Assembly (NCBI RefSeq): GCF_946848805.1
Contig: NZ_CAMPFU010000011.1
Span: 1 to 13,136, forward strand
Length of the DNA: 13,136 nt
Direction of reading: 5' to 3'
Origin: Deinococcus sp. Marseille-Q6407
GTDB lineage: Bacteria > Deinococcota > Deinococci > Deinococcales > Deinococcaceae
Positions 5,528 through 12,853 of the stretch are shown here, in pieces (within the stretch, counting starts at the first letter, position 1; each line of letters starts with the position of its first letter). The notes beneath the pieces were generated by a model that had not been told where the DNA came from, made no database searches, and worked only from the letters and a program-made list of their open reading frames with translations. The position numbers were made by a program, and so were the translations under genes.

Positions 5528-6530
5528 GTACCTAAAACGCGCTCCGGCTTGGTCGCTTTGCGGCGATACCCCTCAGGTAGCGGGCCGTGAGGACAGTCGC
5601 AGGCTTGCTGCTGAGGCTATCTGCCAAGTGTACTGGCAGCCAAATCCCCGTGGGCGTATATGGTCTATCGGGCAGGACCTCGACCATCATAATGGTCTGA
5701 ATGTTCTGGATGGGCCGCTGCCGACTGCATCCACCCTCAACATCCTCAGTGGACACCAGCAACCCCGTTACCTGCTGCTCGATGCCATCAGTTATGGAGG
5801 CCGCAGTCACCGTGCCCCTCAGCAGTACCTGGAAGACATCCGTGCTGCTCTTAACTATGTCCACAATGCTGACCCTGCCTACACTGGCTTGCTTGCACGT
5901 GGTCCCTACCATCCGCAGCACGTTACACGGGTTATGTCAGGCCGTATTTACACGTTGCCAGAGTTGGGCCAAGAGTTGCCGTCGGTGCCACATACGACCA
6001 CCACACGCCGTGAACTGTTGCAGGTCGCGCAGGCAGTAGAGGTTGAAAGTCGTAACTGCGCCGCATTCGAGGTATTGCGTCATGTCGGCTACCGGCTGGC
6101 CCGCGAGGGCCATCTGGGCGCTGAGCTCCAGCAACAACTGCAGCACCAGGCCGACCAGCTGAACCGTGTGGCCTGGGCTGACCATCCCAGTGGTCCCCTC
6201 AGCCCCAGCGAGTTGCGAAACATCGTCAAGAGCATCGCCCGCTACATCAACCGCCACCATCGTCCTGGAGCAGGTACCGGCAGCCCCAGAAGCCGCATCC
6301 ATAGCCGCAATAGGGGTGGAGCGCTCCCGGAGGCCGAGCAGCTGGCCCGCATGCGCCAGGGGCAGGCCCAGAGTGCAGAAAGCCGTCGTGAGGCTACCAG
6401 GGCTGTCATAGGCACTGCTGTAGCTCAGTTGCAGACAGCGGGCGAGCGAGTAAACCGTAAGGCTCTAGCTGAGCGTACTGGGCTGAGCCTCGATACCCTC
6501 ACAAAAAATGCCGACCTGTGGAAAAAGTAA
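5499..6530 (+). CDS. rep: ColE2-type replication initiation protein (Replicase/PriCT family)
   Basis: The protein matches ColE2-family Rep, which recognises the origin and primes leading-strand synthesis. An N-terminal block includes NPRGRIWSIGQDLDHH, whose paired acids resemble the family's FDID motif. YTGLLARGPYHP and YTLPELGQEL follow. A PriCT-like segment runs from RNCAAFEVLRHVGYR to IVKSIARYI, and a C-terminal helix-turn-helix is near the end (VNRKALAERTGLS). The frame is open from 5451, and conserved coding appears from about 5508 (LDELHREYLKR). Yet it has no ATG, GTG or TTG before GTG 5628, which would remove about 40 conserved residues and has a poor ribosome binding site. I give ATT 5499 (343 residues) as a nominal start. 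Frameshift fusion to the leader ORF is equally possible. Antisense RNA and hairpins upstream suggest post-transcriptional control. Confidence 0.85.
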   Translation: MTTLDELHREYLKRAPAWSLCGDTPQVAGREDSRRLAAEAICQVYWQPNPRGRIWSIGQDLDHHNGLNVLDGPLPTASTLNILSGHQQPRYLLLDAISYGGRSHRAPQQYLEDIRAALNYVHNADPAYTGLLARGPYHPQHVTRVMSGRIYTLPELGQELPSVPHTTTTRRELLQVAQAVEVESRNCAAFEVLRHVGYRLAREGHLGAELQQQLQHQADQLNRVAWADHPSGPLSPSELRNIVKSIARYINRHHRPGAGTGSPRSRIHSRNRGGALPEAEQLARMRQGQAQSAESRREATRAVIGTAVAQLQTAGERVNRKALAERTGLSLDTLTKNADLWKK

Positions 6531-6580
6531 TCTTGGCACAGTGTCAGTTTCAGGGTGGTATCAGGTTATACAGGCTAGCG
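6531..6580. other. Candidate replication origin immediately downstream of rep
   Basis: ColE2-type origins lie just after the rep gene. TATCAGGTTATACAGG at 6559-6574 loosely resembles my recollection of the ColE2 origin core (TTATCAGATAACAGC). This is position plus partial similarity only. The rest of the gap to 6701 shows no gene and no clear terminator. Confidence 0.35.
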
Positions 6581-6701
6581 AGGCGCTGCCTGCTGCTGTT
6601 GCTAAGGCTGCCTGTTTGCTTCTAACTGAGCGGGGGTCTTTTAGGGCCTTTTGCTCTTCCTCTCCTGCTGCTTGTGCTTTAGGCGGTTAGAGTGGCTGGA
6701 C

Positions 6702-9515
6702 ATGCTTACCTGGAATGAAATCCGCACTCGTTCGGCTCAGTTTGCTGAGCGTTGGCAGGATGCTGTGAAGGAGAACGCTGAGGCTCAGACTTTTTGGAAT
6801 GAATTCCTGGCTGTTTATGGGATAGACCGTCGTCGTGTGGCTGCTTTTGAGCGTAAGGTCAAGGGCCTAGAGAAGGGTTCTGGGCGTGGCAGGATTGACC
6901 TGCTGTGGCCTGGCCTGTTTATGGCTGAACACAAATCAAAAGGGCGTGACCTGGATGATGCCACCTGCCAGGCCATTGAGTATGTCCAGGTTTTGGAAGA
7001 GCATGAACGTCCACAGTGGGTTGCTGTCAGCGACTTTGGGCGTATCCGGCTGCAGGAAGTCGCTACTGGGGAAGCCTACGAATTTCCTCTTGAAGAGTTG
7101 CCCCGTGAAGTAGAACGCTTTGCCTTCCTGATAGGTAAACAGCTGCGTCATCAGGCTCCTACGGATCCGGTAAACGTTAAGGCTGCCCAGCAGATGGGTA
7201 AACTCCACAATCTCTTGGAAGACAGCGGCTACACGGGGCACTACCTCGAACTGTTACTGGTTCGTCTGCTGTTTCTGCTGTTCGGGGATGACACTGGCCT
7301 TTGGGAAGAACGTGGGTTGTTCTATGATCTGCTGGCCGACCATACCCGTACTGATGGTGAGGATACTGGGGGGACCCTGGCCCGTCTCTTTCAGGTGCTA
7401 GATACGCCTGGGGACAGGCGGCAGGCCAATCTGCCGGAGTATTTTGCGGTTTTCCCTTACGTCAACGGTGAGCTGTTTACCGAGCGCATTGACCTTGCGG
7501 ACTTCAGTCCGAAGATGCGTCAGATGTTGCTGGAAGCCTGTGCGCTGGACTGGGGAGCGGTCAGCCCGGCCATCTTCGGCAGCATGTTCCAGTCGGTGAT
7601 GGATCCTGTCGAGCGGCGCAACCTTGGTGCGCACTACACCTCAGAGGAGAACATCCTCAAAGCCCTGGGACCGCTGTTCTTGGATGAGCTGCATGCCCAG
7701 CGGGAAGCGGCCAGGGGCAATAAGGGGAAGTTGGAAGCCTTCTTGAAGCTGCTGCCGACCCTGCGCTTCCTCGACCCTGCCTGCGGCTCTGGAAACTTTC
7801 TGCTGCTGGCTTACCGTGAGTTGCGCCGTCTGGAACTAGATGCCCTGGCTGAGCAGCAAAAGGGGCAGCAAGTGCTTGATGTGGCGCACCTCATCCGGGT
7901 GAACGTCGGGCAATTCTATGGGATTGAGTACGACGAGTTCCCGGCCCAGATTGCCCGCGTCGCCATGTGGCTGGCTGACCACCAGATGAATATTGAGGCC
8001 AGTCGCAAGCTGGGGCAGAACTTCGTGAACTTGCCGCTGACTCAATCGGCACACATTCGGCATGAGGATGCCCTGGAAGTGGACTGGGCTGAGCATCTCC
8101 AGCTGCACCAGGATGCTCACAGTCTTATTCGCCTCTACATCGTCGGGAACCCGCCCTTTGTGGGAGGGAAGAAAATGTCCAAAGAGCAGCGTGCCCAGGT
8201 CGTGCGGGAATTCGATGGAGTGAAGGATGCTGGGGTGCTGGACTATGTGGCTGCGTGGTACGTCAAGGCCGCGAAGGTCATGCAGACCGTCAGCCGCGAG
8301 TATCCGGAGCTGCAGACTGCTGCGGCCCTGGTCAGTACCAACAGCGTGACCCAGGGCGAGCAAGTCGCGCCGCTGTGGGGCAATCTGCTGGAAAGCTATG
8401 GCCAGACCATCACTGCTGCGCACCGTACATTCAAATGGAGCAACGACGCCCCAGGGCAGGCCGCCGTTCACTGCGTCATTGTGCAGTTTCAGCCCACGGA
8501 GCAGGCCACTGGAAAGTCGCGCCGCCTGTTCACTTATGCCAGCCCTACCGCTGCGCCTCTCGAGGTACAGGCTGGAAGCATTACCCCCTACCTGACTGAT
8601 GGCCCACCCGTCATCGTCCGTAAGGCTGGGCAGCCGCTGCGCCTAGGTGTACCCGGCATTCACTTCGGCAATATGCCGCTGGACGGAGGGAACCTGCTGC
8701 TGACCGAGGAGGAGCGGGCCGAGCTACTGGCAAAGGAACCAGGAGCTGAGAAGTTCATCAAACCGTTGCTGGACGCGCAGGACTTCCTGAATGGTGGAAT
8801 GCGCTATTGCTTGTGGCTGGTGGAGGCCGAGCCGGCTGAGCTGACACAGTTGCCTGAGGTTAGGAAGCGCATTGAGGCGACGAAGGCGTGGCGACTGGCA
8901 AGCACCCGTGAGCAGACTCGGAAGAAGGCGCAGAATCCGGCACTGTTTGGAGAAAATCGCCACCCTGAAGGCAATTATCTGGCTATCCCTGGGTTCAGCA
9001 GTGAACGCCGTGAATACGTGCCCATCGGCTATCTCACTGCAGAAACCGTAGTTAATAACAAGCTCTACATGGTGCCGGACGCCGACCTATATACCTTCGG
9101 CCTCATCCAGAGCCGCCTGCACATGGATTGGATGCGCTTAGTAGGTGGAAGACTAAAGTCTGACTACAGCTATACCAAGGACATTGTGTACAACACTTTC
9201 CCTTGGCCTGACCGGGAATCCCTCAAGCCTAAGCAGGTGCAGGCTGTGGAACAGGCAGCTCAGACTGTGCTTAATGCACGTGCCGCTCACCCAGATAGCA
9301 CCTTGGCGCAACTGTACGACCCCAACCTGATGCCTGTGGATCTCAGGGCAGCCCACAATGCCCTTGACCGCGCTGTGGACGCCTTGTATGGGCTGAAGAG
9401 CGGTAGTACCGAGGCTCAGCGGCTGGCGCGGCTGCTGGAGCTTTACCAGGAGCTGGCTCCGACGCTGGAGAGTCAGATGAAGGCGAAAGCTAAGCGAGGC
9501 AAGAAAGAGGAATGA
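6702..9515 (+). CDS. MmeI-like type IIL restriction-modification enzyme (fused nuclease, methyltransferase, specificity)
   Basis: This single 937-residue protein has the MmeI family order. The N-terminal nuclease has Asp66-X9-Glu76-His-Lys78, the exact spacing of the MmeI PD-ExK site. A helical spacer follows. The methyltransferase has motif I FLDPACGSGNF (356-366) and catalytic GNPPF (482-486), an adenine-N6 type motif. The target recognition domain occupies about 620-840 and ends in GGRLKSDYSYT and VYNTFPWP, before a C-terminal helical domain. MmeI itself has 919 residues. Such enzymes cut about 20 bp to one side of a short site and methylate one strand, needing no separate methylase or specificity subunit. 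ATG 6702 (MLTWNEIR) matches the family start better than upstream 6651. All key residues are present, so it looks active. It is an anti-phage module that may also stabilise the plasmid by addiction. Confidence 0.93.
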   Translation: MLTWNEIRTRSAQFAERWQDAVKENAEAQTFWNEFLAVYGIDRRRVAAFERKVKGLEKGSGRGRIDLLWPGLFMAEHKSKGRDLDDATCQAIEYVQVLEEHERPQWVAVSDFGRIRLQEVATGEAYEFPLEELPREVERFAFLIGKQLRHQAPTDPVNVKAAQQMGKLHNLLEDSGYTGHYLELLLVRLLFLLFGDDTGLWEERGLFYDLLADHTRTDGEDTGGTLARLFQVLDTPGDRRQANLPEYFAVFPYVNGELFTERIDLADFSPKMRQMLLEACALDWGAVSPAIFGSMFQSVMDPVERRNLGAHYTSEENILKALGPLFLDELHAQREAARGNKGKLEAFLKLLPTLRFLDPACGSGNFLLLAYRELRRLELDALAEQQKGQQVLDVAHLIRVNVGQFYGIEYDEFPAQIARVAMWLADHQMNIEASRKLGQNFVNLPLTQSAHIRHEDALEVDWAEHLQLHQDAHSLIRLYIVGNPPFVGGKKMSKEQRAQVVREFDGVKDAGVLDYVAAWYVKAAKVMQTVSREYPELQTAAALVSTNSVTQGEQVAPLWGNLLESYGQTITAAHRTFKWSNDAPGQAAVHCVIVQFQPTEQATGKSRRLFTYASPTAAPLEVQAGSITPYLTDGPPVIVRKAGQPLRLGVPGIHFGNMPLDGGNLLLTEEERAELLAKEPGAEKFIKPLLDAQDFLNGGMRYCLWLVEAEPAELTQLPEVRKRIEATKAWRLASTREQTRKKAQNPALFGENRHPEGNYLAIPGFSSERREYVPIGYLTAETVVNNKLYMVPDADLYTFGLIQSRLHMDWMRLVGGRLKSDYSYTKDIVYNTFPWPDRESLKPKQVQAVEQAAQTVLNARAAHPDSTLAQLYDPNLMPVDLRAAHNALDRAVDALYGLKSGSTEAQRLARLLELYQELAPTLESQMKAKAKRGKKEE

Positions 9516-9666
9516 AACTGATTCGGAAGCACTGGCAACTTGCCGTCCTCATCTGTCTCTGATTCTTGCTGCAGAGAGGTGAGCCTGGGGCCTTTTTTGG
9601 GGACTTGGAGTACGTCTGTCTGTAGGAGCTTACTGCTGGTAAGCCGTTTCCGGCACCGTTTTTCCC

Positions 9667-9683
9667 TCTCTGCTTCGCAGAGA
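9667..9683 (+). promoter_or_regulatory. Hairpin just upstream of the CxxC protein start
   Basis: TCTCTGC and GCAGAGA form a perfect 7-bp stem with a three-base loop, ending four bases before the AAGGG ribosome binding site of ATG 9694. It could affect initiation or end transcription from the RM gene. The rest of 9516-9666 shows no gene; a CTCTG/CAGAG pair lies near 9558-9577. Confidence 0.45.
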
Positions 9684-9693
9684 TAAAAGGGAT

Positions 9694-10581
9694 ATGGAAA
9701 AAATTCAAAGCAGGATCCCCAAAAAGACTCTGACGGTTGCCGATATGGGCCGGCTCACCCTTGATGAGGCCCGCGAGATTTACCAGCAGGTGCATTGTCA
9801 GCTTGGTCTAGAGATGCCAGGTGGCATGGAATTCTGGTCTGTCGGTCAGCTTTCTACTGCGGTGATTGCCATGTTGGTCAACAAGTACCGTGTCACTACG
9901 CCGCTCAGACATAGTGTGCTGCCGACCTCCATTTCTTATGTCTCTGAGAAGCCAGGGCACCTGCGATCTCGCTACTTGAATCGCAGTAAAGCTGGTGAGG
10001 GCATTCTTGTTCCTGAGGGAGCCTGCTGCGTCTATTGCGGGCTACGGCCTGGCGACTTGCACATTCAGCTACGAAGTCACTACCTTTTCGGGGGCGGCGA
10101 GATTCTGCTTCGGCAACAGGGGCCACTGGCATGTGCACACGTGGGCTCAGGTCCAGACGATGATCTCCGGATTGAGATGATGTGCTGTAGCTGTCACTAC
10201 GAGTTTGACCGTGGGCATCGTTTGGGAGACCGGCTCCTGCGGGCTATGTACTATGACAGTGCAGGTCTGGAGTGGCACCACAGAAACCATAAAAAGATGC
10301 ATCTTCTAGGAGAACAGTACGGTTGGAGTGGCCTGCAGGCAGGCGGCACAGACTATCTTACGGCTTGGTCCATAGCTCAGGGAACAGTCTTTGATCTGCA
10401 GGCTCCAGAACGTCTTTACCGTCATTTCTCTTGGAATAACCGTGAGACTTTGGAAGACCAACGAGCGGTGGCTCAGGCAGCTCTCCGGCGCTTACTGGCT
10501 CGCCGAGTGCTGATGGCGGACTATCAGCTCGTTCCCAGCGCCCAGAGGGCTGGTGAACGATTCGCGATTGCCTGTGATTGA
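9694..10581 (+). CDS. Unrecognised protein with two CxxC knuckles (possible HNH-like or zinc-binding)
   Basis: This 295-residue protein begins at ATG 9694 with an AAGGG ribosome binding site. The visible feature is a probable zinc site: CVYC at 112-115 and CCSCHYEFDRGH at 164-175, about 50 residues apart. Histidines at 123 and 129 and an acidic DDDLRIE patch (156-162) lie between. CxxC...CxxCH is the scaffold of many HNH endonucleases, but the central catalytic His-Asn pattern is not clear, so nuclease activity is a guess. The C-terminal part includes WHHRNHKK (194-201) and a helical, arginine-rich end. It lies 178 bases after the RM gene on the same strand, so it may be an accessory defence gene, but the spacing and the hairpin upstream argue against tight coupling. 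No signal peptide or membrane segment is seen. Confidence 0.75.
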   Translation: MEKIQSRIPKKTLTVADMGRLTLDEAREIYQQVHCQLGLEMPGGMEFWSVGQLSTAVIAMLVNKYRVTTPLRHSVLPTSISYVSEKPGHLRSRYLNRSKAGEGILVPEGACCVYCGLRPGDLHIQLRSHYLFGGGEILLRQQGPLACAHVGSGPDDDLRIEMMCCSCHYEFDRGHRLGDRLLRAMYYDSAGLEWHHRNHKKMHLLGEQYGWSGLQAGGTDYLTAWSIAQGTVFDLQAPERLYRHFSWNNRETLEDQRAVAQAALRRLLARRVLMADYQLVPSAQRAGERFAIACD

Positions 10582-10813
10582 TGGTGATTCTGCTGTGCAG
10601 GAAAAACACTGGGGAGGGCACGCTGATCTGCTTCGCTGTGCTCCAGCTCAAAGCAGTGCCAGTGTTCCAGCGCCACACTTTCTTGCTGGTAGAGATGGGC
10701 CTGTTCCCAATTGCAGCGCCAACGGGCAGCCCATCGAGGAGGTCGAGGTCGTCGGATCAGGTAAAGGATTGGGCTGGGCAGAAAACATGCCAGGTGTTCT
10801 ACCTAGGAGATAG
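10553..10813 (+). CDS. Possible small protein overlapping the CxxC gene
   Basis: A GTG at 10553 opens an 86-residue frame that overlaps the previous gene by 29 bases and stops at TAG 10811-10813, just before the minus-strand terminator. The composition is protein-like (for example EEVEVVGSGKGLGW near the C-terminus), and a neatly placed stop just outside the RNA locus gives some support. No family is recognised and no strong ribosome binding site is seen. It may be spurious. Confidence 0.35.
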   Translation: MNDSRLPVIDGDSAVQEKHWGGHADLLRCAPAQSSASVPAPHFLAGRDGPVPNCSANGQPIEEVEVVGSGKGLGWAENMPGVLPRR

Positions 10814-10814
10814 T

Positions 10815-10847
10815 AAAAAAAGTGTCCCCAATGATTTCTCATTGGGG
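10815..10847 (-). terminator. Intrinsic terminator of the large minus-strand RNA
   Basis: On the minus strand CCCCAATGA, a GAAA tetraloop and TCATTGGGG form a perfect 9-bp stem, followed by ACAC and seven T residues. The plus strand has no T-run after the hairpin, so it acts on leftward transcription. No protein gene on that strand needs it. Confidence 0.88.
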
Positions 10848-12062
10848 CGCTCCAGGACGTGGTGCCTGGCTGTCTCCAGCGGTAGGAGACGGTTGACGGA
10901 TTACGCGGTCAAGCGGCTCGTTTTACGCCGGGCGGGGGCGGGAGATTATTGCTCCGAAGAGGTCGTATTACCGGTGGCGGACAGAGGTGATCAGGGTTTC
11001 CCCTACACGCGAACCGTCATTTTGCAGACGGGCGAGCCTTTTAACGTCAGGTCGACGGAGTTGATGTGCATATTTTTGACCACACACTTTGCAGGAGTCA
11101 CTCTGTCAGGTGTGCTAACGCTCTGGGGGCCAACCCTTTACGTCCCGGTGCTCGGCGTTGCATCCGCCGTGTAGTTCTCGCAGACATTCCCAGATGCACT
11201 GAAGTCGCATCCTTTACCGATGGCAGTTTTCGGCCCAGTCGTAATTTCACGACCAGTACACAGGGCTTACGGAACAGCTTCCGCTCGACCTGTTTGAACC
11301 TAGTATCCGCCGCTCCCACTCCTGGCCGCCCACTCAAAACTCGAGTGTTTGATGTATAGCCAGCAGCTTCCCACGTTATCCATTTCTTTCGGCTGCTTTC
11401 GCAGTGATATAGCCCGGTCAGCATCCATGCAAACTTCGCTGTACAGTCAGCTCCAAGAGAGCCTTTAGCCGCGCAAATGTTCCGAACTCGCGGTTTACCT
11501 GCTTGCCTGTTGTCCACGCTTCTCAGCGGCCCGAATGTGTCCATCCGGTTCTGACCACTTATACCTATAGCTTGCCCTTGAGCAAAGCTATCCACCCCAC
11601 AGCAAAGTTCCTCTTTGCCGTTACTGGCTTGAGCTATCCGCCGACCTGCTGAGCTTGCGCCCGACAGTGCCACAGCACCTAACCCTCTTGCGAAAGTCCC
11701 GCTCAGGTCATCACCCTGAGTCAGTTCATTGCTGCTCATATCGTCACCGATATGCTGACGCCCACCAGTGGGGAAGAAGTTGTACCGTTCCCAGCACCCC
11801 TCCCAAATTTTTCGAAACGGCAGGGGTCGTGATGAATCACTTGCCCGTTTCCGTGTCGCCCAACATTGAAGCCGAAGCCCAATCCTTTTGGATTGGATAG
11901 AGCCAGGGAATTGCACCCCGACGCCTCCGTTGCAGCCGCACCAGCGAGGTTTCCCCAGCATGCAGCTACGTCGGTTAGGACTGGTGGCGAGCCATGCCCT
12001 TGGTTTGTCTGCGAGGACAGCACCATGTGGAGAAGATACCATTGAATTTGTCCTAGATAGGA
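10815..12062 (-). ncRNA. Candidate giant structured non-coding RNA, about 1.25 kb
   Basis: No frame here gives a credible protein, yet the minus strand has a promoter at 12095-12069 and an intrinsic terminator at 10847-10815. Between them many perfect hairpins occur: CCAATCC-AAAA-GGATTGG (11896-11879), CATATCG-GTGA-CGATATG (11754-11737), CTCAGG/CCTGAG (11720-11702), a bulged nine-pair stem (11591-11567), CTGC-GAAA-GCAG (11404-11393), AGGG-GAAA-CCCT (11004-10993), CTC-TTCG-GAG (10961-10952) and GTCTCC/GGAGAC (10890-10872). The loops are GNRA or UUCG on the minus strand only; the opposite strand shows TCAC, TTTC and CGAA. This is strong strand-specific evidence for structured RNA. The size exceeds what I recall for OLE, ROOL or GOLLD RNAs, which often travel on phages and plasmids. 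I see no group II domain V or group I core. The class is unassigned. Confidence 0.8.
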
Positions 12063-12068
12063 ACATTC

Positions 12069-12095
12069 TTTATATGTACTAGAATTACATCACAA
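12069..12095 (-). promoter_or_regulatory. Promoter of the large minus-strand RNA
   Basis: TTGTGA (12095-12090) and TATAAA (12074-12069) are separated by 15 bases, or 16 if TTTGTG is taken as the -35. The predicted start is near 12062. The element lies back to back with the start of the plus-strand gene at 12116. Confidence 0.6.
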
Positions 12096-12103
12096 ATACA
12101 GAA

Positions 12104-12109
12104 TAAAAT
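12104..12109 (+). promoter_or_regulatory. -10 box placed for a leaderless transcript
   Basis: TAAAAT ends six bases before ATG 12116, and there is no ribosome binding site. Transcription would begin at or next to the start codon, an arrangement common in Deinococcus and relatives. No clear -35 is visible. Confidence 0.5.
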
Positions 12110-12115
12110 CTGCAC

Positions 12116-12853
12116 ATGCAATATCACACCAGCGTGACTGGAGCGCTTCAGACGGTGGCTCGTTTAAGCAGATCGTCGCCTTACGTTGCCCCTATTTTGG
12201 CTCCAGTGCCTAAAGCTGTGGCGATAGCTTCCAGACAGGCTCAGCGCTATCCCACAATCACTGCTGATCATGGCACCCGTACTGCGCTCCGTAAGGTCGG
12301 TTTACCGGTCGTACAGTTGGTCATCTTGCCACCTGATCCAGATGGGGAGAATGTACCGATGTTGCTTATGTCAAACACTCCTGTTGGAGAGCGTGAGACG
12401 TGGAGTCATGTCCTGGATGATGATAATGAGCACCCGCTGGAATGGCGTAACTATCAGCTCGCCAGAGGGAAACGTGGGGCCATAACGTGGCGTCTCAATA
12501 CGATCGCGCGCGAGCATTATCGCAAGCGCATTGCGCGTCTCATTACTGGACGTGGTGGGGCACCTGCACCTGGCGAACGGCCCTATCAACTCTCTGATGA
12601 GACAGCCCACGCTCAGGTGCTCAAATTGGCTGACCATCTGTTGCACTATCCTGGGTTGAGTGGGATACGGGCCGACATTTTTGACCTCGCTCAATACTCC
12701 ACCAAGCTTTGGCGGTCTACTCGTCCGCAAACACCTTATCCGGTATGGCCTACTATGCCGTATGTAAGATTCATGCGGCCCCAAACTGCACTTCTGGCCC
12801 AATTGGCACTGGAGAACACACATGACGAAACCCAGAAAGAAAACAGTCCGTAA
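12116..12853 (+). CDS. Hypothetical plasmid protein, 245 residues
   Basis: I do not recognise the family. The protein is soluble, basic overall and rich in arginine and proline, with no signal peptide, membrane segment or Walker motif. A central region has the strand-like VGLPVVQLVILPPDPDG (67-83) and an acidic EETWSHVLDDDNEHP-like stretch near 93-106. An arginine-rich helix WRLNTIAREHYRKRIARLI follows, and a histidine/leucine helical part comes near the end. ATG 12116 lacks a ribosome binding site but follows a -10 box, consistent with a leaderless mRNA. The 3' end overlaps the next gene by 32 bases in a different frame, so the two are probably co-translated and functionally linked. The position next to the giant RNA promoter means both share one divergent control region. 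Roles in plasmid maintenance or RNA binding are only guesses. Confidence 0.8.
   Translation: MQYHTSVTGALQTVARLSRSSPYVAPILAPVPKAVAIASRQAQRYPTITADHGTRTALRKVGLPVVQLVILPPDPDGENVPMLLMSNTPVGERETWSHVLDDDNEHPLEWRNYQLARGKRGAITWRLNTIAREHYRKRIARLITGRGGAPAPGERPYQLSDETAHAQVLKLADHLLHYPGLSGIRADIFDLAQYSTKLWRSTRPQTPYPVWPTMPYVRFMRPQTALLAQLALENTHDETQKENSP

Noticed and set aside
5628..5630. GTG as the Rep start
   Set aside because: The preceding 40 or so codons encode residues expected in the Rep family, and the ribosome binding site is poorly placed. It would be a truncated protein.
6651..6701. Upstream start for the MmeI-like enzyme
   Set aside because: The 17 extra residues are cysteine-rich and unlike the family. 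The start at 6702 gives the family-typical N-terminus.
10578..11174. A 198-codon plus-strand open frame
   Set aside because: It crosses the strong minus-strand terminator and the RNA stems and has no protein-like pattern.
10815..12062. Group I or group II intron
   Set aside because: I found no convincing domain V or group I core, no intron-encoded protein and no interrupted gene. The locus has its own promoter and terminator. A covariance search should still be run.
11098..12066. A 322-codon open frame on the minus strand within the RNA region
   Set aside because: The translation is rich in Arg, Ser, Gly and Cys with no domain-like pattern. It starts at the predicted transcript start, is full of perfect hairpins, and ends without relation to the terminator. 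RNA is the better explanation.
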